Source of the DNA: Bacillus sp. OK048
GTDB lineage: Bacteria; Bacillota; Bacilli; Bacillales; Cytobacillaceae
Assembly (NCBI RefSeq): GCF_900103525.1
Contig: NZ_FNHN01000002.1
Coordinates: forward strand, 248,001-312,000
Length of the DNA stretch: 64,000 nt
Reading direction: 5' to 3'
How positions within the stretch are numbered: position 1 is the first letter of the stretch; every line of letters begins with the position of its first letter. A model generated the notes under the pieces. That model saw only the letters and a list, made by a program, of their open reading frames with translations. It did no database searches and was not told where the DNA came from. The position numbers and the translations under genes were made by a program. Shown here one piece after another: positions 26,275 through 36,187 of the stretch.

Positions 26275-26415
26275 TTACATTAAATGATACACAGAAGCTT
26301 GACGATCTTTGTTATGCTCATAAAGTTTTTCAATCGTTTCATTTCGAGTTGCTTGGTGAAGACTTTCTTGGCGTTTTTTGAATGTAATGGAAATAAAAAA
26401 TATATTTAGTGTCAT
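26275..26415 (-). CDS. YrzI family small protein, copy B
   Basis: A 46-residue paralogue of the neighbouring gene. It starts MTLNIFFISITFKKRQESLH and ends KDRQASVYHLM, exactly the same length. AAGGAAGTGG precedes the ATG at 26415. Tandem copies of this family are known in other Bacillus genomes. It lies downstream of two tandem terminators on the same strand, so it needs its own promoter within 26416-26465 or read-through. Confidence 0.75.
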   Translation of the reverse strand: MTLNIFFISITFKKRQESLHQATRNETIEKLYEHNKDRQASVYHLM

Positions 26416-26470
26416 AAGTACCACTTCCTTTCAATAACAATTTTGTTAATCATATCCAATATTTAGGCGC

Positions 26471-26503
26471 AAAAAGGCCGCAAGAAATTACTCCCTTGCG
26501 GCC
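26471..26503 (-). terminator. Terminator, second of a tandem pair
   Basis: GGCCGCAAG pairs with CTTGCGGCC (26476-26484 with 26495-26503), a perfect 9-bp stem, followed on the minus strand by TTTTTGCG. Confidence 0.85.
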
Positions 26504-26516
26504 AGTTTTTAGGCAC

Positions 26517-26548
26517 AAAAATACCGCAGGGCAGCACTCCCCCTGCGG
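26517..26548 (-). terminator. Terminator, first of a tandem pair
   Basis: CCGCAGGG pairs with CCCTGCGG (26524-26531 with 26541-26548), followed on the minus strand by TATTTTTGTG. It lies 29 bp after the 34-codon ORF. Confidence 0.85.
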
Positions 26549-26577
26549 CATGGATATGTAAGATAACTAAAAATCAA

Positions 26578-26682
26578 TTAGTTAAGCAATCCATTCCTGT
26601 TGGTCGAATGCAAATTATTCAAATATCCAGTTGTTGTACCAGTAGCAGTTCCAATGTTAGCAATCATTAAGTTCATCATCAT
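26578..26682 (-). CDS. Micro-ORF, 34-residue peptide in a complete transcription unit
   Basis: Encodes MMMNLMIANIGTATGTTTGY followed by LNNLHSTNRNGLLN. The N-terminus is methionine-rich and hydrophobic, the middle is rich in Gly/Thr and the end is polar with Asn/Arg; there is no obvious membrane helix or signal peptide. AAGGAGG lies ten bases before the first of three consecutive ATGs. A sigma-A promoter with a perfect -10 lies about 40 bp upstream and two tandem terminators follow. The unit should yield an RNA of about 170-250 nt. I do not recognise the peptide. It could be a signalling peptide, a leader peptide or part of a dual-function RNA. Confidence 0.6.
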   Translation of the reverse strand: MMMNLMIANIGTATGTTTGYLNNLHSTNRNGLLN

Positions 26683-26723
26683 TTTACTTCGACCTCCTTC
26701 GGAATTTTTTACTAACTACGGTA

Positions 26724-26752
26724 ATTATATCCACCTACCTTCCCTTTGTAAA
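26724..26752 (-). promoter_or_regulatory. Strong sigma-A promoter of the 34-codon ORF
   Basis: On the minus strand TTTACA (26747-26752), a 17-base spacer and a perfect TATAAT (26724-26729), followed by the ribosome binding site about 25 bases further on. Confidence 0.8.
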
Positions 26753-26807
26753 CCACTTTTTTAAATTTTTTAAAAAAATAATTAAATTGCCTAAATGGGA
26801 TTAGTGC

Positions 26808-26838
26808 AAAAAAAATAAACGTCCCTTTAAGGAACGCT
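26808..26838 (-). terminator. Terminator of the yrrT-yrhC operon
   Basis: On the minus strand AGCGTTCC, a short AT loop and GGGACGTT (with mismatches tolerated as G-U pairs) precede a TTTATTTTTTTT run, at the yrhC stop codon. Confidence 0.65.
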
Positions 26839-27086
26839 TATCTTTTGCTGCTATTTTCCATATCCAAAAGTTTTAGCTGACATTTTTTTGATTGGATAAA
26901 AAGTAAAATTGAAACGGCTAAAAAAGACATGGAAGAGATCATCATTATATTTACATCCATCTCAGTACTTGAGTTTGTTGGAATGATTACACCTAAATAG
27001 AAAAATACACCGACAGCGAGTAAGACGACAGCAAATTGTTTAAAATCAACCATTTTTTCATAGATATTTTTTGTTTGTTTGTCCAC
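26838..27086 (-). CDS. yrhC: YrhC family small membrane protein
   Basis: An 82-residue protein with two membrane segments (FAVVLLAVGVFFYLGVII and IMMISSMSFLAVSILLFI) and charged ends. It matches the YrhC-like family found after mccB in Bacillus; function unknown, possibly accessory to sulfur metabolism by position. The GTG start at 27086 follows AGGTGA. A hairpin terminator with T-run separates it from mccB, so it may be read only by read-through. Confidence 0.82.
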   Translation of the reverse strand: MDKQTKNIYEKMVDFKQFAVVLLAVGVFFYLGVIIPTNSSTEMDVNIMMISSMSFLAVSILLFIQSKKCQLKLLDMENSSKR

Positions 27087-27175
27087 TGTTGGTCACCTGC
27101 TTTTCTTAAAATCTACTAAACTACCTTAACATAAAAGCGGACACTTATGTGGATGTAAATTTTAGAAAAACAGGG

Positions 27176-27206
27176 AGAAAAAAAATAATCCGGCTTTTCA
27201 GCCGGT
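27176..27206 (-). terminator. Terminator or attenuator between mccB and yrhC
   Basis: On the minus strand CCGGCT-GAAA-AGCCGG is followed by ATTATTTTTTTT, 10 bp after the mccB stop. Confidence 0.8.
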
Positions 27207-27215
27207 CAAGTTTTC

Positions 27216-28349
<1,134 letters not shown>

Positions 28350-29273
28350 CTAAATCCCACCTTCATAAATCTTCTTACTTAAATAGCGTTCACTTCCATC
28401 TGGGAAAATAACGACTATATTCGTCCCTGCTTTGGCAACTTCTGCTTCCAACAATGCAGCTTTAAAGGCTGCCCCGGAGGAACTGCCAACTAATAGCCCC
28501 TCCTTCGCTGCTAAATCTTTCACTAAGCTAAAGGCATCCTCATCAGATATGGTATGAATGGCATCAAAATAATCCGGTTCCATATACCCTGGAAGAAATT
28601 CCATCCCAATCCCCTCAGTCTTATGCGGACCTGGTTCACCACCGTTTAATATCGAGCCTTCAGGTTCGACAATAACAGTTTTAATTTCTTTATCCTGATC
28701 TTTTAAGTAACGCGCCGTGCCCATAAAAGTACCGCCAGTACCTGCACCAGCAACAAATAGGCCTATGTTGCCATCCATTTGTTCCCAAAGTTCTGGTCCA
28801 AGTGTTTTATAATAGGTTTCTGGATTGGCAGGATTGCCAAATTGCTGTGGACAATAAGATCCAGGAATTTCAGTAAGAAGCTCGTTCGCTTTCGCGATTG
28901 CTCCTCTCATTCCTTTTTCTGAAGATGTATGAACAATTTTTGCACCGAGGGCTTTCATTAATTCTTGTTTTTCGATACTGAATTTCTCAGGTACACATAA
29001 AATTACCTGTACGCCTTTGTTTAATGCGGCAAGAGCTAGACCAATCCCAGTATTACCAGCAGTCGGTTCGATTATCGTTCCGCCTTCTTTTAGCTTACCG
29101 CTTTCAAAGGCCTCTCTCACTAGCTCTATACCGAGACGATCCTTAACACTACCACCCGGGTTCATGAATTCCAGCTTTGCAAATATACGTACACCTTTTG
29201 GTAGAGAAAACCGTGATATTTCCACAATCGGTGTATGTCCTATCAATTCATGGACATTTTTGTATACTTTCAC
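28350..29273 (-). CDS. mccA: Cystathionine beta-synthase (O-acetylserine-dependent)
   Basis: MccA condenses homocysteine with O-acetylserine to give cystathionine, the first step of reverse trans-sulfuration. The 307-residue PLP fold-type II enzyme has the lysine motif NPGGSVKDRLG (about residues 38-48), the substrate loop EPTAGNTG and the phosphate-binding AGAGTGGTFMGTA. No CBS regulatory domain is present, as in Bacillus. The GTG start at 29273 lies 24 bp after mtnN. Confidence 0.95.
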   Translation of the reverse strand: MKVYKNVHELIGHTPIVEISRFSLPKGVRIFAKLEFMNPGGSVKDRLGIELVREAFESGKLKEGGTIIEPTAGNTGIGLALAALNKGVQVILCVPEKFSIEKQELMKALGAKIVHTSSEKGMRGAIAKANELLTEIPGSYCPQQFGNPANPETYYKTLGPELWEQMDGNIGLFVAGAGTGGTFMGTARYLKDQDKEIKTVIVEPEGSILNGGEPGPHKTEGIGMEFLPGYMEPDYFDAIHTISDEDAFSLVKDLAAKEGLLVGSSSGAAFKAALLEAEVAKAGTNIVVIFPDGSERYLSKKIYEGGI

Positions 29274-29297
29274 TTTCCCACCACTTTCTAAAGCTGA

Positions 29298-29993
29298 CTA
29301 CCCTAAAGCTGCTACCATTTTCATCACCAAGGTAGCTGAATGGGTGGCTGCTTGGTCGATAAATTGATCAAAGGAAATTTCAGATTCTTTACCAGCAATA
29401 TCTGATAAGGAACGAATGATGACAAATGGAACACCAAATCGATGGGCAACTTGTGCAATTGCAGCTGCTTCCATTTCTACTGCCTGCAATTTTTCAAACT
29501 TGGAACGAACAAACTCCACACGTTCTGGATTTTCCATGAAAGAATCTCCCGTAGCGATTAACCCTTTAACAATTTGGAATTTACTAAGGTCTTTAGCTGC
29601 ACTTTCTGCTATTGTAATTAACTTTTCGTCTGCTCTGAAAGCTGCAGGAAGCTGTGGAACCTGACCGTATTCATAGCCGAAGGCAGTGACATCGACATCA
29701 TGATGCCGGACTTCTGTAGAAATAACAGCATCCCCTACATTTAATTCAGGATTATATCCTCCTGCTGACCCTGTATTAATAATGCAATCCGGCTTATATT
29801 TTTCAAGCAAAATAGTTGTGGACATCGCGGCATTTACTTTTCCAATTCCTGAACGTAGCAAAATCACCTCTGCACCATTCATTTGTCCAAAGGTAAACTC
29901 GCAGCCTGCAATTGTTTCTTGTGTTTGCCCCTCAATATTGTCTCGTAGTAATTTTACTTCTTCTTCCATTGCTCCGATGATGGCAATTTTCAT
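29298..29993 (-). CDS. mtnN: 5'-methylthioadenosine/S-adenosylhomocysteine nucleosidase
   Basis: MtnN hydrolyses SAH to adenine and S-ribosylhomocysteine and MTA to adenine and methylthioribose, feeding homocysteine recycling. The 231-residue protein begins [20 protein letters not shown] and has the phosphate-type loop [12 protein letters not shown], the catalytic glutamate in [13 protein letters not shown] and the catalytic aspartate in [10 protein letters not shown]. It lies 14 bp after yrrT in the sulfur operon. Full length. Confidence 0.96.
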   Translation of the reverse strand: MKIAIIGAMEEEVKLLRDNIEGQTQETIAGCEFTFGQMNGAEVILLRSGIGKVNAAMSTTILLEKYKPDCIINTGSAGGYNPELNVGDAVISTEVRHHDVDVTAFGYEYGQVPQLPAAFRADEKLITIAESAAKDLSKFQIVKGLIATGDSFMENPERVEFVRSKFEKLQAVEMEAAAIAQVAHRFGVPFVIIRSLSDIAGKESEISFDQFIDQAATHSATLVMKMVAALG

Positions 29994-30007
29994 GTATAAA
30001 CCTCTCT

Positions 30008-30646
30008 CTATTGTTTTTCACCTTCCATTAACCAGACAAAATCATTGCATCGACTAAATCTAGCACTAAACCCATTTTTTTCTAAAATAGTTTTTAAAAT
30101 TGGAATAGTTGTATAGTATTCTGTTTCCAAATCATTCGCCAAGTTATGAAAGCCTTCTTCTCTTGCTTTTACGATTGCATTTTTATAATCTTCCACTGAT
30201 TCAAACATCGTATCCGCAAACACTATTCTACCACCTTTTGAAAGCAACTTTCCATATTTGGCAATAGCTTCTTCTTTTTCCACATCGGTTAAATGATGAA
30301 ATGCATAGGTGGAGACAATGGTATCGACATTTATTATTTCAGGAAAATGAAGGAAATCACCGTCGATAATTTTCACATTCGTCCCTAGTTTAGTTTCTGC
30401 AATGGCCCTCATCGGAGCAGAAGGCTCTATACCCGTTACAATTAAGCCTGCATTAAGCAAGTTTATCGTCAAGTTTCCCGTTCCTACACCAAATTCAACC
30501 ACATGTCCCTTTGAACGTGCTGTGACAGAATCTAATATTTGGTCATACCCCCAAAAAACTTCTTTATATTCACGATTTTGTCCGCCAATACTTTCATCAT
30601 ATGAATCTGCCCATTGTTCAAATACATCTAAAAATTCACGTCCCAT
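30008..30646 (-). CDS. yrrT: SAM-dependent methyltransferase YrrT
   Basis: A 212-residue class I methyltransferase with motif [20 protein letters not shown] and the following [14 protein letters not shown]. It leads the operon yrrT-mtnN-mccA-mccB-yrhC. A SAM-consuming step is likely to supply SAH to MtnN, but its methyl acceptor is unknown. I start at the ATG at 30646 with GGAGG eight bases upstream; the ATG at 30661 lies ahead of that site. The 140 bp to yrzA contain AT-rich palindromic stretches (around ATAGGAATTATTAG) that could be a CymR operator; this is inference from the known regulation. Confidence 0.87.
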   Translation of the reverse strand: MGREFLDVFEQWADSYDESIGGQNREYKEVFWGYDQILDSVTARSKGHVVEFGVGTGNLTINLLNAGLIVTGIEPSAPMRAIAETKLGTNVKIIDGDFLHFPEIINVDTIVSTYAFHHLTDVEKEEAIAKYGKLLSKGGRIVFADTMFESVEDYKNAIVKAREEGFHNLANDLETEYYTTIPILKTILEKNGFSARFSRCNDFVWLMEGEKQ

Positions 30647-30791
30647 CCTGCGTTCCTCCATGACTATTCAACTAATAATTCCTATATGTATACTATGAAT
30701 TAAAAGTTTAAATGTTAGTATATTTTTTCTTCACCACTAATTGCTTACAAGGTGATTAATAACTAAAATGTACATAGGGAAAGGATGATTG

Positions 30792-31004
30792 ATGATTATG
30801 ATGAATTTTCAACTGGATTTTATCGAGGATAGGGTAGAATTTTTTGAAGCAACAGAACTTAAGGTTTTGGAAAAGAGGATAGAAGAAAAGATTGAGGAAA
30901 ATAAAGCTATTCTTTTAGGTGTACATTCAGTTTCTCATCAAATGTATGTTAGCGAAAAAGGTCAGAGATTCTATAGCGCAGTCGTTCACTTTAAACGTAA
31001 ATAG
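30792..31004 (+). CDS. yrzA: YrzA family small protein (DUF2536)
   Basis: A 70-residue charged protein: MNFQLDFIEDRVEFFEATEL is followed by a glutamate- and lysine-rich helix and ends FYSAVVHFKRK. It closely resembles B. subtilis YrzA at the same locus, with no known function. Three in-frame ATGs (30792, 30798, 30801) follow AAAGGATG; I take the first, spacing six bases from GGA, but the shorter forms are equally possible. It converges on yrrS with a shared terminator. Confidence 0.82.
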   Translation: MIMMNFQLDFIEDRVEFFEATELKVLEKRIEEKIEENKAILLGVHSVSHQMYVSEKGQRFYSAVVHFKRK

Positions 31005-31034
31005 AAAACCGCAGCACCTAGGCGCTGCAGCCGA

Positions 31035-31064
31035 ACAAAAATTAGGATGGGAGTACCATCCTAT
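31035..31064. terminator. Terminator between yrzA and yrrS
   Basis: AGGATGG-5 nt-CCATCCT (31044-31062), with TAATTTTTG on the minus side after the yrrS stop and ATTCTACTTTTA on the plus side. Confidence 0.75.
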
Positions 31065-31729
31065 TCTACTTTTATTTCGGAAAGTTCTTCCACCTTGACA
31101 GGTTTCCAGCCTTGCCCGTCAACCCATTGCAGGTAAACATTGTATTTAAAAGATTTGTCTTTAGACGCAACCGTACTAAAGTATCCATTTCCAGATACTT
31201 TATCGCGACCAAACCAATAAACCGTCATATTGCTGTCTTCTAGTCCAGTAGCATACGAAACAGCCTTTAGCATTTCCTGCCAATCGACAGAGGATTTATC
31301 ATAAACAGTTGTATGTTCGCCCGTTTGCACAGTCCCTACAGGCTTCCATGCAGGGTTCTCAATCGTTTTCAGTACGTTCGAAGATCCATCACCATCCGTA
31401 ACTACTGCCTGTGAACCATCCTCCTGTGCTGGTACTGTAGCTTCTTTACTATCTTCATCCGTACCTTGTTCGGCAGCAGTCTCTTTAGCCGTTCCGCTAC
31501 CTTTCTCTTTCTTCTCGGTATCTTTATCTTTTTTAATTACTGCTTGATTTTCCGTTTTTGGCTCATCTTTTTTCGTTGTAGCTTTATCGTCACCTGATAA
31601 AAAAATGGTGTAGGCAACAAAGAAAATTAGTGCAAGAACAAGAACAATTAGACTATTTAAAATGATATTTGTTTTCTTTCTTTTAGCCCGATAACTTGAA
31701 CGTGAGCCAGATTGGAAATCGTTACTCAT
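31061..31729 (-). CDS. yrrS: YrrS family membrane protein (DUF1510)
   Basis: A 222-residue protein: a basic N-terminus, one membrane helix (IILNSLIVLVLALIFFVAYT), a long Lys/Glu/Thr-rich linker and a C-terminal DUF1510 domain starting near NPAWKPVGTVQTG. It is a type II topology protein with its domain outside the membrane. It pairs with pbpI in Bacillus, where YrrS is considered a partner of that penicillin-binding protein in sporulating cells. I use the ATG at 31729 with GGGAGTGAT upstream; the frame runs 40 codons further without support. Confidence 0.88.
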   Translation of the reverse strand: MSNDFQSGSRSSYRAKRKKTNIILNSLIVLVLALIFFVAYTIFLSGDDKATTKKDEPKTENQAVIKKDKDTEKKEKGSGTAKETAAEQGTDEDSKEATVPAQEDGSQAVVTDGDGSSNVLKTIENPAWKPVGTVQTGEHTTVYDKSSVDWQEMLKAVSYATGLEDSNMTVYWFGRDKVSGNGYFSTVASKDKSFKYNVYLQWVDGQGWKPVKVEELSEIKVE

Positions 31730-31799
31730 CGATATCACTCCCAAAAATAAGGTCTTCAATATTCTAACATGAAAGAAAAAAAACCTGAAGGGATATCCC

Positions 31800-33560
31800 T
31801 TATGGAGTTCCTTTATCGTTCTCAAATAACATTTTGACCATATCTGCAAATAGTAAATTTACGCCGCCTTCTGTGTCAAGTACATCCAGATTTACTGCAA
31901 CCAGCGCGTATTTAGGATTTTGGTATGGAAAATAACCAGCGAACCATTTATTATGAAGTTGTTTATCATTTTCATATTTTCCTGTCTCTGCAGTTCCAGA
32001 TTTTCCAGCAACCTCGTAAGGTAGATCTTGAAACCATTTTCCGGTCCCATTTGGATTGACAACTACCTCTCTTAACAATTTCTGTAATTTCATAGCACTG
32101 TAAGGCGAAATCATGTCACCAGGTAATTCTTTTTTTTCAAAGGCAACCATCGTTGATCCATTTTTATACTCAATTTTTGAAGCAGTTCTAACCATTTCCT
32201 TTTTACCACCTCTGGCAATCGTGGCCATCATATTGGCAACAGCTAGAGGTGTAGCCCGAACCTCATGCTGCCCAATCCCCGACATTGCTGAAAAGTTCGG
32301 ATCTTTTTTTGCATCTTCTGTTAAAAACACTCTTCCTTTATCTTCATCCAAAAGCTGCTTAAAATTGTTTGTATGATAGACTTCACCCTGCCAACCGACA
32401 GTCCCAGTTAAAGATAATTTCTCAGCGTAATCCACCAGCATATCTTTATCTTTCTTTTGAAGTTCTTTTGCTAACTCACCGAAAGTTCGGTTACAGCTTC
32501 GTGCAAAGCTTTCTGTAAAGGAGAGCATTCCATAGTTATATTTTAATTCAGGTTCGCCATTAATTTTTTGACTACAATTAAATAAGCGGGTGGGGACATC
32601 AAGATTTTGGTCAATGGCTGCAGCTGCAACGACGGTCTTAAAAATTGACCCCAAAATTTCTTGTTTAATCATTCTGTTGGTAATTCCCGAGCCGCTATAC
32701 GGATCCTTTTGATTAATAGCCGGTCGTGAAACAGATGCTAAGACACTATTGCTTTCAATATCAAGGAGCACTAATCCTCCTTTATTAATACCATGCTTGT
32801 CCACTAAATCCTCTGATTTTTGCTGTAAACTTTTATCAATGGTTGTTCTTATATTTACTGGATAAAACGGATTTGCAGGATCCACATACTTTACATTAAT
32901 CCCAAATAACGGTGCTCCGCCTCCGTCAACGTGATAGACAAGTTTTGATTTTCCCTCTGGAAGTAAAAATTCATCAAAGCTTTCTTCAAGACCCGAAACA
33001 CCAATGAGTGTTTTTTCTGAAAGATCCTTATTGGGATAGCGTTTCTTTAATTCCATCACATTTTCTCCAGTTAGACCAAGTAATTGCTCAGCTGGAATTT
33101 CTTTTCGTTCAAATTTCTTTTCAATCGCAAATACACCAGGTATCTCTAGTTTATTAATTTTCTCCATTTGTGTGGAGGTCAACTCTACTGGCTCTGGTTC
33201 TCCCACTGCAAATGGTTTTGTCGCTTGATCCAATGCGTCTTTTAACTTTACCTCTGAAATCCCAGAAATTGTTGAGACAGCTCCAATATCCCAATTCATA
33301 TTTTTCAAAAAGGGAAACAGGACCAAGACTGAGACTTTTTTATGGGTTAGCATTTCTCCATTTCGATCAAAAAAATTACCTCGGCCATTGTCAATCACTA
33401 ATTCTTGTGTTCGTTGCTGGACACTTTCTTCCAATAAATTAACATTATGCTTTGAAAATGACTCTGTTTGAACTAACTGAATTTGAATCAATCTAGCCAT
33501 AAGTACTAGCAGCCCAGCAACACAAAGGAAGAGTAAACCTTTAATTCGTCTACGTATCAT
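31800..33560 (-). CDS. pbpI: Class B penicillin-binding protein PbpI (YrrR, PBP4b)
   Basis: A 586-residue transpeptidase with an N-terminal membrane anchor (LLFLCVAGLLVLMARLIQIQL), a PBP dimer domain and the penicillin-binding domain. The active site serine is in GSIFKTV (SxxK), followed by SCNRTF (SxN) and GKSGTAETG (KSGT). B. subtilis PBP4b is made under sigma-E during sporulation. The ATG at 33560 follows GAGGTG, but this site lies in the 3' arm of a terminator-like hairpin. It is co-linear with yrrS. Confidence 0.92.
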   Translation of the reverse strand: MIRRRIKGLLFLCVAGLLVLMARLIQIQLVQTESFSKHNVNLLEESVQQRTQELVIDNGRGNFFDRNGEMLTHKKVSVLVLFPFLKNMNWDIGAVSTISGISEVKLKDALDQATKPFAVGEPEPVELTSTQMEKINKLEIPGVFAIEKKFERKEIPAEQLLGLTGENVMELKKRYPNKDLSEKTLIGVSGLEESFDEFLLPEGKSKLVYHVDGGGAPLFGINVKYVDPANPFYPVNIRTTIDKSLQQKSEDLVDKHGINKGGLVLLDIESNSVLASVSRPAINQKDPYSGSGITNRMIKQEILGSIFKTVVAAAAIDQNLDVPTRLFNCSQKINGEPELKYNYGMLSFTESFARSCNRTFGELAKELQKKDKDMLVDYAEKLSLTGTVGWQGEVYHTNNFKQLLDEDKGRVFLTEDAKKDPNFSAMSGIGQHEVRATPLAVANMMATIARGGKKEMVRTASKIEYKNGSTMVAFEKKELPGDMISPYSAMKLQKLLREVVVNPNGTGKWFQDLPYEVAGKSGTAETGKYENDKQLHNKWFAGYFPYQNPKYALVAVNLDVLDTEGGVNLLFADMVKMLFENDKGTP

Positions 33561-33597
33561 AAAAAAACACCTCGTCAAAAGTTTTGACGAGGTGTTT
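33561..33597 (-). terminator. greA terminator whose stem contains the pbpI ribosome binding site
   Basis: On the minus strand AAACACCTCGTCAA, a 5-nt loop and TTGACGAGGTGTTT (14 bp, perfect) are followed by a run of T and then directly by the pbpI ATG. The GAGGTG Shine-Dalgarno sequence of pbpI is inside the stem. Confidence 0.9.
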
Positions 33598-33626
33598 CTA
33601 TTTCAAACATAAAGCAAAAAAATCAA

Positions 33627-34103
33627 TTATTTAATTGAGACTATCCGAACGCTCATTTCACCACCGGGTGTTTGAACTGATACTTGATTGCCAACTTTTT
33701 TACCGAGTAAGCTTTTTGCAATAGGAGAATCGTTGGAGATTTTCCCTTCAAACGGATCTGCCTCTGCACTACCAACAATGGTATACGTTTCTTCATCTCC
33801 ATCGGGAAGTTCAACAAACGTAACCGATCTACCTAGTGTAACAGAATCAGTCGCCATATCGCCTTCTTCAATAATTTTTGCATTACGAATCATATTTTCT
33901 AAAGTGGTAATCCGTCCTTCAACAAAAGCTTGTTCTTCTTTAGCAGAATCGTATTCGGAATTTTCGGATAAATCCCCGAAACTTCTAGCAATTTTAATTC
34001 TTTCTACCACTTCTTTACGCTTAACAGATTTTAAATGGTCAAGCTCCTGCATAAGTTTATCTTTTCCTGCCTGCGTCATTGGAAATATTTTTTCTATCGC
34101 CAA
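33627..34103 (-). CDS. greA: Transcription elongation factor GreA
   Basis: GreA rescues backtracked RNA polymerase by stimulating cleavage of the 3' end of the transcript. The 158-residue protein has the N-terminal coiled coil with the tip acidic residues in [18 protein letters not shown] and the C-terminal FKBP-like domain ([16 protein letters not shown] to [16 protein letters not shown]). The start is a TTG at 34103 with AAGGAG nine bases upstream. It ends in the terminator that overlaps the pbpI leader. Confidence 0.96.
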   Translation of the reverse strand: MAIEKIFPMTQAGKDKLMQELDHLKSVKRKEVVERIKIARSFGDLSENSEYDSAKEEQAFVEGRITTLENMIRNAKIIEEGDMATDSVTLGRSVTFVELPDGDEETYTIVGSAEADPFEGKISNDSPIAKSLLGKKVGNQVSVQTPGGEMSVRIVSIK

Positions 34104-34186
34104 AACTTCTCACTCCTTCTATTCTTCACAATCCCCCATAGACTGTGTTTAATTTTGTTATGTAGGTATCACATAAATACATAGCA

Positions 34187-34210
34187 GCGCGTCCTTTTAG
34201 AAGGGCGCGC
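34187..34210. other. 10-bp GC-rich hairpin between udk and greA
   Basis: GCGCGTCCTT and AAGGGCGCGC (34187-34196, 34201-34210) form a 10-bp stem with a TTAG loop and one G-U pair. No T-run follows on the coding strand, so a role in mRNA processing or stability is more likely than termination. Confidence 0.5.
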
Positions 34211-34264
34211 AACTTGTATTCATCCAATATGGATTCATTGTAACCTAATCTTTAGGCTATTGTG

Positions 34265-34897
34265 TCATAAAAATGACTTTTGTTCAAGAATTGTTTGAAC
34301 TTTTGTGACCATTAAATCAATCGCTACATGATTTTGACCACCTTCAGGGATAATGACATCTGCATATCTCTTGGTGGGTTCAATAAATTGGTTGTGCATC
34401 GGACGAACGACATTGGTATATTGATCGATTACAGAATCTAAAGTACGTCCACGCTCTTTAATGTCACGTGATAATCGCCTAATAATTCGAATATCAGCGT
34501 CTGTGTCAACAAATAGCTTGATGTCCATCAGATTTCGTAACCGTTCATCTTCCAATACAAGGATACCTTCTAAAATAATAACATCTTTTGGATCAACTGC
34601 AATAATTTCTTTTGAACGGGTATGCTGTGAATAATCATACACTGGTTTTTCGATAGGCTCGTACCGCAGCAGCTTTTCAAGATGTTCGACGAGTAAATCA
34701 TTATCGAATGCAAATGGATGGTCATAATTCGTCTTTAAACGTTCTTCAAATGGTAAATCACTTTGGTCTTTATAATAAAAGTCTTGTTGAAGCATCGTAA
34801 TTGAATGACCTTTAAAGCTTTCATAAATTGCTTTTGTAACACTGGTTTTTCCTGAACCGGAACCTCCGGTAACACCAATAACAACCGGTTTGCGCAT
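34265..34897 (-). CDS. udk: Uridine kinase
   Basis: Udk phosphorylates uridine and cytidine to the monophosphates in pyrimidine salvage. The 210-residue protein has the P-loop [14 protein letters not shown] at the N-terminus, followed by [18 protein letters not shown] and [12 protein letters not shown], all typical. Start at the ATG 34897, or the adjacent GTG at 34900; GGAG lies 7-10 bases upstream, at the end of trhP2. It is the next gene after trhP2, 4 bp apart. Confidence 0.95.
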   Translation of the reverse strand: MRKPVVIGVTGGSGSGKTSVTKAIYESFKGHSITMLQQDFYYKDQSDLPFEERLKTNYDHPFAFDNDLLVEHLEKLLRYEPIEKPVYDYSQHTRSKEIIAVDPKDVIILEGILVLEDERLRNLMDIKLFVDTDADIRIIRRLSRDIKERGRTLDSVIDQYTNVVRPMHNQFIEPTKRYADVIIPEGGQNHVAIDLMVTKVQTILEQKSFL

Positions 34898-34901
34898 CAC
34901 C

Positions 34902-36173
34902 CTAGTTCTCCTTTCGCATCATGTTGTTAGGGTAAACCGGTTTGTCCAATTTAAATTGTACAATTTGAAGCGGATGTCTAGCAGCATCCAATTCATTACC
35001 TTTTTCATCCCAAATTTTATCAATCACATGTGTAAAGTTTTGAATTTCTGGACCAAAGAATTCTACTTCCTGACCAGGTTTAAAGTGGTTTCGCTGTTGA
35101 AGGGTAACCATTTGTGTTTCTTCGTTATAATCCAACACAAGACCGACAAATTCAAACTTTGTCTTGTTGCTATGATTACCAAACATTTGCTCTTTATACC
35201 CAGGAACTCCTTCAAAAAATGCTGGTGCTGTTTCCCGGTTAGCACATTTATCCAACTCTTCTAACCACTCACGCTTAATCACAAAATGGTCAGGGTCTGC
35301 ACAATAAGCATCAATTACTTTTCGATAAACACTTACTACCGTTGCAATATAGTGAATTGACTTCATGCGGCCTTCTATTTTTAAGCTGTCAATGCCGAGC
35401 TCAACCATTTGAGGAATCGCTTGAATTAAGTTAAGATCCATCGGACTCATTGCAAATGGCGCATCATTCTCACCATAAAGAGGCACTTCTGTTGTGCTGC
35501 CCTCTAACTGATATAAATCATAATCCCAGCGGCAAGACTGGCAGCAGCCGCCACGGTTAGAATCCCTTGCAGTCATGTGATTACTTAATGTACAACGTCC
35601 AGAATAGGCAATACACATAGCTCCATGAATAAAGATCTCAATTTCAACATCGACCTTTTCTTTCATTTCCCTAATTTCTTCTGCACTTGTTTCACGGGCT
35701 AATACGACACGTTCTGCTCCGCTTTCTTTCCAAAACTGAGCTGTTTTCCAGTTTGATATGGATTGCTGGGTACTGATATGAATTTCAATTTCCGGTGCAA
35801 GCCTGCGGCAAGTTTCGATAATTAATGGATCTGCTACAATAATCCCGGCTATTCCCGTTTCTTTTAAACCGAGAATATATTCTTCTAAACCATCAATGTT
35901 CTCATTATGCGCAAAGATATTGGTGGTAACGTATATTTTTGCCCCATATTTTTTTGCGTATTCTACGCCTTCTTTCATTTCTTCAAATGTAAAGTTATCA
36001 GCATTAGAACGTAAACCATATTCCTGACCGCCGATAAATACGGCATCTGCTCCATATTGAACAGCAATTTTTAATTTTTCAAGATTTCCTGCTGGGGCAA
36101 GGAGTTCTGGTTTTTTCACAATCATACGTTTACCATTGATGACTTCTGAAATATTATCTTTAACAGTATTCAT
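34902..36173 (-). CDS. trhP2: Peptidase U32-type tRNA hydroxylation protein TrhP2 (YrrO)
   Basis: A 423-residue U32-family protein. In B. subtilis YrrO (TrhP2), together with YrrN, hydroxylates uridine-34 of tRNAs using prephenate-derived chemistry and an iron-sulfur cluster. The cysteines [14 protein letters not shown] and [10 protein letters not shown] (about residues 185-220) are the expected cluster ligands. [20 protein letters not shown] marks the TIM-barrel start. The name peptidase is historical. The ATG at 36173 follows GGAGGGG. It lies 14 bp after trhP1. Confidence 0.92.
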   Translation of the reverse strand: MNTVKDNISEVINGKRMIVKKPELLAPAGNLEKLKIAVQYGADAVFIGGQEYGLRSNADNFTFEEMKEGVEYAKKYGAKIYVTTNIFAHNENIDGLEEYILGLKETGIAGIIVADPLIIETCRRLAPEIEIHISTQQSISNWKTAQFWKESGAERVVLARETSAEEIREMKEKVDVEIEIFIHGAMCIAYSGRCTLSNHMTARDSNRGGCCQSCRWDYDLYQLEGSTTEVPLYGENDAPFAMSPMDLNLIQAIPQMVELGIDSLKIEGRMKSIHYIATVVSVYRKVIDAYCADPDHFVIKREWLEELDKCANRETAPAFFEGVPGYKEQMFGNHSNKTKFEFVGLVLDYNEETQMVTLQQRNHFKPGQEVEFFGPEIQNFTHVIDKIWDEKGNELDAARHPLQIVQFKLDKPVYPNNMMRKEN

Positions 36174-36187
36174 GAATGAACCCCTCC

